A stretch of DNA of 64,000 bases from Crossaster papposus (GCA_037893245.1 JBAIAA010000252.1:154501-218500), one strand, 5' to 3'; shown: positions 1 through 12,769, counted from the first letter of the stretch. Notes: generated from the sequence alone by a model not told the origin. Made by a program: numbers and translations.

Positions 1-110
1 GCCACCAGTTGCACAATGATAGCCAACATCTGCAAGCCATTAAACTACACATATTTACAATCCTTTGAATCAAACCCTGGCCCCCAAATCCACATAATCA
101 TTTGAAACCT

Positions 111-145
111 TAGTCAGTTGGCCGAGTGGTCTAAGACGCGGGATT
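111..145 (+). pseudogene. tRNA-like 5' fragment (Leu/Ser type)
   Basis: The stretch contains TGGCCGAGTGG, the A box typical of tRNA-Leu and tRNA-Ser genes, preceded by a plausible acceptor 5' strand. It is not followed by an anticodon arm. It runs directly into the left arm of the foldback element that follows. A T-arm-like piece with GTTCGAATCCC lies at about 601-611, beyond the element, but its acceptor strand does not pair with the 5' end. Seen: the A-box and B-box words. Inferred: a tRNA-derived sequence disrupted or rearranged by the inverted repeat; not a working tRNA. Confidence 0.45.
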
Positions 146-154
146 CGAACGTGT

Positions 155-195
155 GCCCGGGCGCTCCTAAGGCTCCGCCTTAGGAGCGCCCGGGC
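155..195. other. Perfect 19-bp hairpin with 3-nt loop
   Basis: GCCCGGGCGCTCCTAAGGC at 155-173 is followed by a TCC loop (174-176) and its exact reverse complement at 177-195. The stem is G+C-rich inside otherwise A+T-rich DNA, so it would extrude or fold very stably. It sits in the left arm of the 146-613 foldback only. Confidence 0.85.
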
Positions 196-360
196 AGCGA
201 ATTTTTTTTTCCCAAACAGGTTTGCAAAATTTCATGAATTATTCAGTAGTTTGGATGAGAAGTTATGTTTATTCATCGGAAAAAAACATGACGTCACATC
301 ATTGTTGTTATTAGTTAACTAGTTACAATAAATCACTTTAAAGAACAGCTGTTGTCGAGC

Positions 361-434
361 TGCTATACGTAGTGTAGTGGATAGTGGGATTGGCTATGGA
401 TCAAAGATCCCGGGTTCGAATCCTGGTGTAGTAG
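361..434 (+). pseudogene. tRNA-like sequence (pol III A and B boxes)
   Basis: A perfect A box TAGTGTAGTGG (370-380) and perfect B box GGTTCGAATCC (413-423) lie at normal tRNA spacing. Acceptor strands TGCTATA (361-367) and TGTAGTA (427-433) pair with two G-T wobbles, and the T stem CCGGG/CCTGG pairs with one. The anticodon arm does not form a clean 5-bp stem, so no anticodon is assigned. It is probably the head of a SINE or a tRNA pseudogene, although a real but odd tRNA cannot be excluded without a covariance search. Confidence 0.5.
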
Positions 435-739
435 GTCACCTCGTTTTTCCTAGTCAAATTGATATCTTTAGAGTATTTTTAATTTAAGGGGAAAAGGAGA
501 CCTAGAACCTAAGTGTTGTACAGCGATCAACGCAACTACTGAATAATTCATGAAATTGTGCAAACCTGTTTGGGAAAAAAAAATTCGCGCCCGGGCACGC
601 GTTCGAATCCCGCAGTGGTTTTGATTTCGGTGATTTTTATTTTTACTTTTGAATTGTTTCCCTTTTTTCCCCGCTGTCCTAAACCCTCAATCTACCAAGG
701 TAAAGAGTAAATATCATAGCCAAAATAATACAAATAATG

Positions 740-1365
740 ATTAGAATAATAATAAAATACTTTCATTTGATTATTATCAGCAGGTTGGATGTAGATCATG
801 CATTAGCCTCAAACAGGAACTTTTTTCAATATTTTAACGATGTATGGACTTATTTGTATAAATGTTTTTGTATTGGTGTAATTATCCTTGTATTATATTG
901 TATGTGTGTTTTTAGATATTTTGATGTAAATAGTATTGTATTTATGTGTATTGTTAGTTGCCCGTTTCACAGATGTCAGGTTTTGTTTGTGACTTAATTT
1001 TAATTAATTTTGACTTAAAAACAAGTAAAGTAAAAATATATATCATAACGAAAATTGTAAACAAATTTATTCGAACATCTAAGAATAATAACGTAATTTT
1101 ATTGTATTATTACCAGGAGGGTGGGTGTAAATCATGCATTAGCCTGAACACTCAGGATCTTTATTAATTTAACGATGCACGATCTTATTTGTATAAACGT
1201 TTTTGTATTGGTGTAAAAAGCCCTTGTATTTAGGTATTTTGATGTAAATGTTGTTGTATTTCTATGTATTGTTAGTTGTCGTTTTACAGATGTACGGTAT
1301 TGTTTGCGACTTGTGATAATTGTTTTGTTAATTTTGACAAACAAGTAAAGTAACAAATATATTTT
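740..1365. repeat. Diverged direct duplication, unit about 340 bp
   Basis: Two direct copies (about 740-1,045 and 1,080-1,365) share blocks such as ATCATGCATTAGCCT, TTATTTGTATAAA, TTTTTGTATTGGTGTAA, TATTTTGATGTAAAT and AACAAGTAAAGTAA with many substitutions between them. Flanking pieces near 680-725 and 1,385-1,435 also resemble each other. The region is A+T-rich and no coding signal is supported. Positions 1,366-1,875 show nothing further. Confidence 0.65.
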
Positions 1366-1875
1366 TTAATATGTTTTAAGTGTTCGAAACCCTTAACCCA
1401 CCGAAAAAAGGAGTATATCATAACGACATTTTTAAACTCATTATTTATAACAATTATAACGAACAAAGTTTATTTAATTGCAAATCAGAGGAACATGTAT
1501 AGTGTAACATTTAAAATCGTTTTTGTCAAACGGAAACATTTTATTTTGTTTTCATGATTATTATTATATTATATTAATTATCAATTAATACCAAGATTGT
1601 TGCTCGTGTTGCACGTAGTAAAATTACAATTTAATAATAATAAGTAGGACGTACGTACAATGTACATGTATTATGTTACTGGAAATTAACTGAGTTTGCA
1701 GTCTTGTAGATGCATTTTCTGTCAGGGCATGAATAACTAAAAACTCGTCTGAGAGTGTGTAAAATAAATTACATTAAAGAAATCGTCAATTACTAAAATT
1801 GTGTGACTAGTCTTGAATTAATAATTTTGTTCTCCGAAAATAAGGTAATTTTACGGTCTAAACCGTTGTATTTTA

Positions 1876-2191
1876 TCTAAATTCACCCGTCTATAAAGAA
1901 AGCCATTATTACACGCGTTTTGAGACCAGCTAATATTACATGTTATTTGATTGGGAATCACATGCAGAGTACCAGCTATAGTATCATTTCATCAACATTT
2001 TCTCTAAATTCACCCGTCAATAGAGGGCGCGAATATTAACATGCGTTTTGGGACCAGCTAATATTACATGCTATTTGATAGGGAATCACCCGCAGGGTAC
2101 CAGCTATAATATCATTTTATCAAAATTTTCTCTAAATTCACCCGTCAATAGAGGGCGCCAATAATTACATGGGTTTGGGGACCAGCTAATA
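1876..2191 (+). repeat. Tandem repeat family B, left array (unit about 127 bp)
   Basis: About 2.5 tandem copies are marked by TCTAAATTCACCCGTC at 1,876, 2,003 and 2,131, so the period is 127-128 bp. Each copy also has TAGAGGGCG, GGGACCAGCTAAT, GCTATTTGATAGGGAATCAC and TACCAGCTAT. The same family lies in the same orientation inside and at the far end of the satellite. Confidence 0.85.
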
Positions 2192-5100
2192 ATTAATTAT
2201 CATAATTATTTTGATCTAATTTGCATACAAATGCAAGGCAAACCCCTTATCAATTAATTTAAGTGACAATGGAAACATTTTTGCATAATTAAATTGTTTG
2301 CATATTTATTATATTTTGACCTAATTTGCATACAAATGCAAAGTTAACCCCTTATCCATTAATTTAAGAGACAATAGAGATATTTTTGCATAATTATCAT
2401 ATTGTGACCTTATTTGCATACAAATGCAAGGCTATCCCCTTATCAATTAATTTAAGGGACAATGGAGACACTTTTGCATAATTAAGATTTTTGCATATTT
2501 ATTATATTTTGACCTAATTTGCATACAAATGCAAGGTTAACCCCTTATCCATTAATTTAAGGGACAATAGAGACATTTATGCATAATTATCATATTGTGA
2601 CCTAATTTGCATACAAATGCAAAGCTATCCCCTTATCCATTAATTTAGGGACAATTGAGACCTTTTGCATAATTATTATATTTTGACCTAATTTGCATAC
2701 AAATGCAAGGCTAACCCCTTATCCATTAATTTAAAGGACATTTGAGACATTTTTGCATAATTATATTTCTTTGACCTAATTTGCATACAAATGCAAGGCT
2801 AACCCCTTTTCCATTAAGTTATGGGACAATGGAGAAATTTTTGCATAATTTTATTTTTTGCATAATTATCATATTTTGACCGAATTTGCATACAAATGCA
2901 AGGCTATCCCCTTATCAATTAATTTAAGGGACAATGGAGACATTTTTGCATAATTATAATGTTTGCATATTTATTACAATTTGACCTAATTTGCATACAA
3001 ATGCAAGGTTAACCCCTTATCCATTAATTTAAGGGACAATGGAGAAATTTATGCATAATTATCATATTGTGACCTAATTTGCATACAAATGCAAGGCTAT
3101 CCCCTTATCAATTAATTTAAGGGACAATGGAGATATTTTTGCATAATTATCATATTTTGTCCTAATTTGCATACAAATGCAAGGCTATCCCCTTATCAAT
3201 TAATTTAAGGGACAATGGAGACATTTTTGCATAATTATAATGTTTGCATATTTATTACAATTTGACCTAATTTGCATACAAATGCAAGGTTAACCCCTTA
3301 TCCATTAATTTAAGGGACAATGGAGAAATTTATGCATAATTATCATATTGTGACCTAATTTGCATACAAATGCAAGGCTATCCCCTTATCAATTAATTTA
3401 AGGGACAATGGAGATATTTTTGCATAATTATCATATTTTGTCCTAATTTGCATACAAATGCAAGGCTATCCCCTTATCCATTAATTTAAGGGACAATGGA
3501 GAGATTTTTGCATAATTATAATATTTTGACATAATTTGCATACTAATGCAAGGCTATCCCCTTATCAATTAATTTAAGGGACAATGGAGACATTTTTGCA
3601 TAATTATAATGTTTGCATATTTATTATATTTTGACCTAATTTGCATACAAATGCAAGGTTAACCCCTTATCCATTAATTTAAGGGACAATAGAGATATGT
3701 TTGCATAATTATCATATTGTGACCTTATTTGCATACAAATGCAAGGCCATATCTCCTTATCAATTAATTTAAGGGACAATGGAGACAATTTTGCATAATT
3801 ATTATATTTTGACATAATTTTGCATACTAATGCAAGGCTAACCCCTTATCCATTAATTTAAGGGACAATGGAGACAATGGAGATATTTTTGCATAATTAT
3901 CATATTGTGACCTTATTTGCATACAAATGCAAGGCTATCCCCTTATCAATTAATTTAAGGGACAATGGAGACATTTTTGCATAATTATTATATTTTGACC
4001 TAATTTGCATACAAATGCAAGGCTAACCCCTTATTCGTTAATTTAAAGGACATTTGAGAAATGTTTGCATAATTATATTTGTTTGACCGAATTTGCATAC
4101 AAATGCAAAGCTAACCCCTTATCAATTAATTTAAGGGACAATGGAGACATTTTTGCATAATTATTATATTTTGACCTAATTTGCATACAAATGCAAAGCT
4201 AACCCCTTATCAATTAATTTAAGGGACAATGGAGAAATTTTTGCATAATTAAGATTTTTGCATATTTATTATATTTTAACTTAATTTGCATACAAATGCA
4301 AGGTTAACCCCTTATCAATTAATTCAAGTGACAATGGAGACATAATTATCATATTTTGACATAATTTGCATACGAATGCAAGGCTAACCCCTTATCCATT
4401 AATTTGATGGACAATGGATAATTTCTTGCATAATTATCATATTGTGACCTAATTTGCATACAAATGCAAGGCTATCCTCTTATCAATTAATTTAAGGGAC
4501 AATGGAGACATGTTTGCATAATTATAATTTTGGCATATTTATTATCTTTTGACCTAATTTGCATACAAATGCAAGGCTAACCACTTATCCATTAATTTAA
4601 GGGACAATGGAGACATTTTTGCATAATTATCATATTGTGACCTTATTTGCATACAAATGCAAGGCTATCCTCTTATCAATTAATTTAAGGGACAATGGAG
4701 ACATGTTTGCATAATTATAATTTTGGCATATTTATTATATTTTGACCTAATTTGCATACCAATGCAAGGCTAACCACTTATCCATTAATTTAAGGACAAT
4801 GGAGACATTTTTGCATAATTATCATATTGTGACCTAATTTGCATACAAATGCAAGGCTATCCTCTTATCAATTAATTTAAGGGACAATGGAGAAATTTTT
4901 GCATAATTATTATATTTTGACATAATTTGCATACGAATGCAAGGCTAACCACTTATCCATTAATTTAAGGGACAATAAAGACAATGGAGAGATTTTTGCA
5001 TAATTATCATATTGTGACCTTATTTGCATACAAATGCAAGGCTATCCCCTTATCAATTAATTTAAGGGACAATGGAGACATTTTTGCATAATTATTATAT

Positions 5101-6795
5101 TTTGACCTAATTTGCATACAAATGCTATCCCCTTATCCATTAATTTAGGGACAATTGAGACTTTTTGCATAATTATTATATTTTGACCTAATTTGCATAC
5201 AAATGCAAGGCTATCCCCTTATCAATTAATTTAAGGGACAATGGAGACATTTTTGCATAATTATAATTTTTGCATATTTATTATAATTTGACCTAATTTG
5301 CATACAAATGCAAGGTTAACCCCTTATCCATTAATTTAATGGACAATGGAGACATTTATGCATAATTATCATATTGTGACCTAATTTGCATACAAATGCA
5401 AGGCTATCCCCTTATCAATTAATTTAAGGGACATTGGAGACATTTTTGCATAATTATTATATTTTGACATAATTTGCATACGAATGCAAGGCTAACCCCT
5501 TATCCATTAATTTAAGGGACAATGGAGACAATGGAGAGATTTTTGCATAATTATCATATTGTGACCTTATTTGCATACAAATGCAGGGCTATCCCCTTAT
5601 CAATTAATTTAAGGGACAATGGAGACATTTATGCATAATTATCATATTGTGACCTAATTTGCATACAAATGCAAGGCTAACCCTTATCAATTAATTTAAG
5701 GGACAATGGAGACATTTTTGCATAATTATTATATTTTGACCTAATTTGCATACAAATGCAAGGCTATCCCCTTATCCATTAATTTAGGGACAATTGAGAC
5801 TTTTTGCATAATTATTATATTTTGACCTAATTTGCATACAAATGCAAGGCTATCCCCTTATCAATTAATTTAAGGGACAATGGAGACATTTTTGCATAAT
5901 TATAATTTTTGCATATTTATTATAATTTGACCTAATTTGCATACAAATGCAAGGTTAACCCCTTATCCATTAATTTAATGGACAATGGAGACATTTATGC
6001 ATAATTATCATATTGTGACCTAATTTGCATACAAATGCAAGGCTATCCCCTTATCAATTAATTTAAGGGACATTGGAGACATTTTTGCATAATTATTATA
6101 TTTTGACATAATTTGCATACGAATGCAAGGCTAACCCCTTATCCATTAATTTAAGGGACAATGGAGACAATGGAGAGATTTTTGCATAATTATCATATTG
6201 TGACCTTATTTGCATACAAATGCAGGGCTATCCCCTTATCAATTAATTTAAGGGACAATGGAGACATTTTTGCATAATTAAGATTTTTGCATATTTATTA
6301 TATTTTGACCTAATTTGCATACAAATGCAAGGTTAACCCCTTATCCATTAATTTAAGGGACAATAGAGACATTTATGCATAATTATCATATTGTGACATA
6401 ATTTGCATACAAATGCAAGGCTATCCCCTTATCAATTAATTTAAGAGACAATTGAGACTTTTTGCATAATTATTATATTTTGACCTAATTTGCATACAAA
6501 TGCAAGGCTAAACCCTTATCCATTAAGTTATGGGACAATGGAGACATTTTTGCATAATTATATTTTTTGCATAATTATCATATTTTGACCGAATTTGCAT
6601 ACAAATGCAAGGCTTAGCCCTTATCTATTAATTTAAGGGACAATTGAGACATTTTTGCATAATTATTATATTTTGACCTAATTTGCATACAAATGCAAAG
6701 CTAACCCCTTATCAATTAATTTATAAGGCATTTAAGACCATTTAGCATAATTATCATATTGTGACCTAATTTGCATACAAATGCAAGCTCACCCC
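2192..6795 (+). repeat. Satellite family A, forward array (monomer about 88 bp)
   Basis: Roughly fifty head-to-tail copies of an A+T-rich monomer. The core is CCTAATTTGCATACAAATGC, then AAGGCTAACCCCTTATC, ATTAATTTAAGGGACAATGG, and TTTTTGCATAATTAT. The monomer carries a perfect inverted repeat TTGCAT-ACAA-ATGCAA and usually two octamer-like ATTTGCAT or TTTGCATAAT words. Some units carry an insert with a second TTTGCATATTTATTA. Local multi-monomer duplications occur, for example a period near 281 bp around 3,120 and 3,402, and near 639 bp around 5,145 and 5,784. No ORF. Confidence 0.95.
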
Positions 6796-7679
6796 TTCAT
6801 GTATTTCCCTTAAATTAATTAATAAGAGGTTAGCGTTGCATTTGTATGCAAATTAAGTCAAAATATGATAATAATGCAAAAATGTCTCCATTGTCCCTTA
6901 AATTAATTGATAAGGGGTTAGCCTTGCATCTGTATGCAAATTAGGTCAAATTATGATAATTATGAAAAAATGTCTCCATTGTCCCTTAAATTAATTGATA
7001 AGGGGGTTAGCCTTGCATTTGTATGCAAATTAGGTCAAAATATGATAATTATGCAACAAATTTAATTATGCGAAAATGTCTTCATTGTCCCCTAAATTAA
7101 TTGATAAGAAGATAGCCTTGCATTTGTATGCAAATTAGGTCAAAATATGATAATTATGCAAAAAATGTCTCCATTGTCCCCTAAATTAAATGATAAGGGT
7201 TTAGCCTTGCATTTGTATGCAAATTAGGTCAAATTATGATAATTATGCAAAAATGTCTCCATTGTCCCTTAAATTAATTGATAAGGGGTTAGCCTTGCAC
7301 TTGTATGCAAATTAGATCAAAATATGATAATTTTACAAAAATATCTCCTTGTCACCTAAATCAATTGATAAGGGGTTAGCCTTGCATTTGTATGCAAATT
7401 AGGTCAAAATGTGATAATTATGCAAACAATATAATTATGCAAAACTGTCATCACTGTCCCTTAAATTAATTGATAAGGGGATAGCCTTGCATTTGTATGC
7501 AAATTAGGTCAAAATATGATAATTATTCAAAAATATCTCTATTGTCACATAAGTTAATTGATAAGGGGTTAGCCTTGCATTTGTATGCAAATTAGATCAA
7601 AATATGATAACTGTGCAAAACATTATCCATTGTCCCTTAAATTAATAATTAATTTAAGGAACAATGAATAATTGTTTGC

Positions 7680-7936
7680 CTAATTATGCTATTTGATAGG
7701 GAATCACGTGCAGTGTACCAGCTATAATATCATTTTATCTAAATGTTATCTAAATTCACCTGTCAATAGAGGGCGTCAATAATTACATGCGTTTTGGGAC
7801 CAGCCAATATTACATGATATTTTATAGGGAATCACGTGCAGTGTACCAGCTATAATATCATTTTATCAAAATGTTATCTAAATTTACCTGTCAATAGAGA
7901 GCGCCAATAATTACATGCGTTTTGGGACTAGCTAAT
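7680..7936 (+). repeat. Family B repeat inside the inverted satellite
   Basis: About two copies of the 127-bp family B unit (GGGAATCACGTGCAG, TACCAGCTATAATATC, CACCTGTCAATAGAGGGCG, GCGTTTTGGGACCAG). They are in the same orientation as the left flank array although the surrounding family A is inverted. They share substitutions such as CACCTGTC with the other internal copies. Confidence 0.85.
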
Positions 7937-8990
7937 AATTGATAAGGGGTCAGCGTTGCATTTGTATTCAAATTACGTCAAAATATGATAATTATGCAAA
8001 AATGGCTCCATTGTCCCCTAAATTAATTGATAAGCGGTTAGCCTAGCATTTGTATGCAAATTAGGTCAAAATTTGATAATTATGCAAAAATATCTCCATT
8101 GTCACTTAAATTAATTGATAAGGGGTTAGCCTTGCATTTGTATGCAATTAGGTCAAAATATGATAATTTGCAAAAAATATAATTATGCAAAAATGTCTTC
8201 ACTGTCCCTTAAATTAATAGAAAAGGGGTTAGCCTTGCATTTGTATGCAAATTAGGTCAAAATATAATAATTATGCAAAAATGTCTCCATTGTCCCTTAA
8301 ATTAATTGATAAGGGGATAGCCTTGCATTTGTATGCAAATTAGGTCAAAATATGATAATTATGCAAAAATGTCTCCATTGTTCCTTAAATTAATTGATAA
8401 GGGAATAGCCTTGCATTTGTATGCAAATTAGGTCAAAATATGATAATTATGCAAAAATGTCTCCATTGTCCCTTAAATTAATTGATAAGGGGTTATGATT
8501 AGGGTATAGCCTTGCATTTGTATGTAAATTAGATCAAAATATGATAATTATGCAAAAATATCTCAATTTTCACGTAAATTAATTGATAAGGGGTTAGCTT
8601 GCATTTGTATGCAAATTAGATCAAAATATGATAATTGTGCAAAAATATCCCCTTGTCACCTAAATTAATTGATAAGGGGTTAGCCTTGCATTTGTATGCA
8701 AATTAGATCAAAATATGATAATTTTACAAAAATATCCCCTTGTCACCTAAATCAATTGATAAGGGGTTAGCCTTGCATTTGTATGCAAATTATGTCAAAA
8801 TGTGATAATTTTGCAAAAAAATATAATTATGCAAAACTGTCATCACTGTCCCTTAAATTAATTGATAAGGGGATAGCCTTGCATTTGTATGCAAATTAGG
8901 ACAAAATATGATAATTATGCAAAAATATCTCCATTGTCCCTTAAATTAATAATTAATTGAAGGAACAATGAATAATTGTTTGCCTAATTA

Positions 8991-9080
8991 TGCTATTTGA
9001 TAGGGAATCATTTAAATGTTATCTAAATTCACCTGTCAATAGAGGGCGTCAATAATTACATGCGTTTTGGGACCAGCTAA
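8991..9080 (+). repeat. Partial family B unit
   Basis: One shortened copy (GCTATTTGATAGGGAATCA, then a deletion, then TCTAAATTCACCTGTC, TAGAGGGCGTC and GGGACCAGCTAAT). The next sequence TGATTGATAAGGGG re-enters family A at a junction that recurs at 9,670 and 10,524. Confidence 0.75.
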
Positions 9081-9129
9081 TGATTGATAAGGGGTCAGCG
9101 TTGCATTTGTATGCAAATTACGTCAAAAT

Positions 9130-10837
9130 ATGATAATTATGCAAAAATGGCTCCATTGTCCCCTAAATTAATTGATAAGCGGTTAGCCTAGCATTTGTAT
9201 GCAAATTAGGTCAAAATATGATAATTGTGCAAAAATATCCCCTTGTAACCTAAATTAATTGATAAGGGGTTAGCCTTGCATTTGTATGCAAATTAGATCA
9301 AAATATGATAATTTTACAAAAATATCCCCTTGTCACCTAAATCAATTGATAAGGGGTTAGCCTTGCATTTGTATGCAAATTATGTCAAAATGTGATAATT
9401 TTGCAAAAAATATAATTATGCAAAACTGTCATCACTGTACCTTAAATTAATTGATAAGGGGATAGCCTTGCATTTGTATGCAAATTAGGACAAAATATGA
9501 TAATTATGCAAAAATATCTCCATTGTCCCTTAAATTAATAATTAATTGAAGGAACAATGAATAATTGTTTGCCTAATTATGCTATTTGATAGGGAATCAT
9601 GTGCAGTGTACCAGCTATAATATCATTTTATCTAAATGTTATCTAAATTCACCTGTCAATAGAGGGCGTATGATTGATAAGGGGTCAGCGTTGCATTTGT
9701 ATGCAAATTACGTCAAAATATGATAATTATGCAAAAATGGCTCCATTGTCCCCTAAATTAATTGATAAGCGGTTAGCCTAGCATTTGTATGCAAATTAGG
9801 TCAAAATATGATAATTATGCAAAAATATCTCTATTGTCCCTTAAATTAATTGATAAGGGGTTAGCCTTGCATTTGTAGGCAAATTAGGTAAAAATATAAT
9901 AATTATGCAAAAATGTCTCCATTGTCCCTTAAATTAATTGATAAGGGGATAGCCTTGCATTTGTATGCAAATTAGGTCAATATATGATAATTATGCAAAA
10001 ATGGCTCCATTGTCCCCTAAATTAATTGATAAGCGGTTAGCCTAGCATTTGTATGCAAATTAGGTCAAAATATGATAATTGTGCAAAAATATCCCCTTGT
10101 AACCTAAATTAATTGATAAGGGGTTAGCCTTGCATTTGTATGCAAATTAGATCAAAATATGATAATTTTACAAAAATATCCCCTTGTCACCTAAATCAAT
10201 TGATAAGGGGTTAGCCTTGCATTTGTATGCAAATTATGTCAAAATGTGATAATTTTGCAAAAAATATAATTATGCAAAACTGTCATCACTGTACCTTAAA
10301 TTAATTGATAAGGGGATAGCCTTGCATTTGTATGCAAATTAGGACAAAATATGATAATTATGCAAAAATATCTCCATTGTCCCTTAAATTAATAATTAAT
10401 TGAAGGAACAATGAATAATTGTTTGCCTAATTATGCTATTTGATAGGGAATCATGTGCAGTGTACCAGCTATAATATCATTTTATCTAAATGTTATCTAA
10501 ATTCACCTGTCAATAGAGGGCGTATGATTGATAAGGGGTCAGCGTTGCATTTGTATGCAAATTACGTCAAAATATGATAATTATGCAAAAATGGCTCCAT
10601 TGTCCCCTAAATTAATTGATAAGCGGTTAGCCTAGCATTTGTATGCAAATTAGGTCAAAATATGATAATTATGCAAAAATATCTCTATTGTCCCTTAAAT
10701 TAATTGATAAGGGGTTAGCCTTGCATTTGTAGGCAAATTAGGTAAAAATATAATAATTATGCAAAAATGTCTCCATTGTCCCTTAAATTAATTGATAAGG
10801 GGATAGCCTTGCATTTGTATGCAAATTAGGTCAATAT
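9130..10837. repeat. 854-bp higher-order tandem duplication within the satellite
   Basis: Two nearly identical 854-bp blocks (about 9,130-9,983 and 9,984-10,837). Each holds several family A monomers plus one truncated family B unit (9,588-9,669 and 10,442-10,523). Diagnostic words repeat at exactly 854 bp: AGAGGGCGTATGATTG at 9,661 and 10,515, and GGTCAATATATGATAA at 9,975 and 10,829. The near identity implies a recent duplication by unequal exchange or replication slippage. Confidence 0.85.
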
Positions 10838-12769
10838 ATGATAATTATGCAAAAATGGCTCCATTGTCCCCTAAATTAATTGATAAGCGGTTAGCCTAGC
10901 ATTTGTATGCAAATTAGGTCAAAATATGATAATTATGCAAAAATATCTCCATTGTCCCTTAAATTAATTGATAAGGGGTTAGCCTTGCATTTGTAGGCAA
11001 ATTAGGTCAAAATATAATAATTATGCAAAAATATCTCCATTGTCCCTTAAATTAATGGATAAGGGGTTAGCCTTGCATTTGTAGGCAAATTAGGTCAAAA
11101 TATAATAATTATGCAAAAATGTCTCCATTGTCCCTTAAATTAATTGATAAGGTGATAGCCTTGCATTTGTATGCAAATTATGTCAAAATATGATAATTAT
11201 GCAAGAAATATAATTATGCAGAAATGTCTCCATTGTCCCTTAAATTAATTGATAAGGGGATAGCCTTGCATTTGTATGCAAATTAGGTCAAAATATTATA
11301 ATTATGCAAAAATGTCTCCATTGTCCCTTAAATTGTTTGATAAGGGAATAGCCTTGCATTTGTATGCAAATTGTCAAAATATGATAATTATGCAAAAATA
11401 TCTCAATTTTCACGTAAATTAATTGATAAGGAGTTAGCTGGCATGCAAATTAGATCAAAATATGATAATTGTGCAAAAAATATAATTATGCAAAAATGTC
11501 TTCACTGTCTCTTAAATTAATTGATAAAGGGATAGCCTTGTATTTGTATGCAAATTAGATCAAAATATGATATTTTTACAAAAATATCCCCGTTGTCACC
11601 TAAATTATTGATAAGGGGTTAGCCTTGCAATTGTATGCAAATTAGGTCAAAATATGATAATTATGCAAAAAATATAATTATGCAAAAATGTCTTCACTGT
11701 CCCTTAAATTAATTGATAAGGGAATAGCCTTGCATTTGTATGCAAATTGGGTCAAAATATGATAATTATGCAAAAATGTCTCTATTGTCCCTTAAATTAA
11801 TTGATAAGGGGTTATGATTAGGGTATATAGCCTTGCATTTGTATGCAAATTAGATCAAAATATGATAATTATGCAAAAATATCTCCATTTTCACGTAAAT
11901 TAATTGATAAGGGGTTAGCTGGCATTTGTATGCAAATTAGATCAAAATATGATAATTGTGCAAAAAATATCTCCATTTTCACGTAAATTAATTGATAAGG
12001 GGTTAGCTGGCATTTGTATGCAAATTAGATCAAAATATGATAATCGTGCAAAAAATATAATTATGCAAAAATGTCTTCACTGTCTCTTAAATTAATTGAT
12101 AAAGGGATAGCCTTGTATTTGTATGCAAATTAGATCAAAATATGAAATTTTTACAAAAATATCCCCGTTGTCACCTAAATTATTGATAAGGGGTTAGCCT
12201 TGCAATTGTATGCAAATTGGGTCAAAATATGATAATTATGCAAAAATGTCTCTATTGTCCCTTAAATTAATTGATAAGGGGTTATGATTAGGGTATAGCC
12301 TTGCATTTGTATGCAAATTAGATCAAAATATGATAATTATGCAAAAATATCTCCATTTTCACGTAAATTAATTGATAAGGAGTTAGCTGGCATGCAAATT
12401 AGATCAAAATATGATAATTGTGCAAAAAATATAATTATGCAAAAATGTCTTCACTGTCTCTTAAATTAATTGATAAAGGGATAGCCTTGTATTTGTATGC
12501 AAATTAGGTCAAATTATGATAATTTTGCAAAAATGTCTCCATTGTCCCTTAAATTAATTGATAAGGCGTTAGCCTTGCATTTGTATGCAAATTAGATCAA
12601 AATATGATAATTATGCAAAAATATCTTCATTTTCACCTAAATTAATTGATAAGGGGTTAGCTTGCATTTGTATGCAAATTAGATCAAAATATGATAATTG
12701 TGCAAACAATTCTCCATTGTCCCCTAAATTAATAATTAATTGACGGAACAATGAATAATTGTTTGCCTA

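Larger units (their letters stand above)
146..613. repeat. Foldback element with long imperfect inverted arms
   Basis: The left arm (about 146-253) and right arm (about 534-613) are reverse complements. They share the outer word GCGGGATTCGAACG, a CCCGGGCG block, a poly-T run next to CCCAAACAGGTTTGCA, and ATTTCATGAATTATTCAGT. Outer arm sequence corresponds to a tRNA T arm in inverted orientation. The left arm also carries an extra perfect hairpin (155-195) absent from the right arm. The middle holds a tRNA-like sequence (361-434). It resembles a non-autonomous foldback or a head-to-head tRNA-derived element. No ORF is present. Confidence 0.6.
6800..12765 (-). repeat. Satellite family A, inverted array
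   Basis: The same monomer as at 2,192-6,795 but reverse-complemented, recognisable as TTGATAAGGGGTTAGCC, TTGCATTTGTATGCAAATTA and GGTCAAAATATGATAATTATG. The switch lies at about 6,797-6,805, so the two arrays form a giant inverted repeat of roughly 4.6 kb against 6 kb. This arm is interrupted by single copies or short runs of family B, which do not change orientation. Confidence 0.95.

Noticed and set aside
2192-12765. A CRISPR-like repeat-spacer array
   Set aside because: The units are head-to-tail satellite monomers without unique spacers, in animal DNA.
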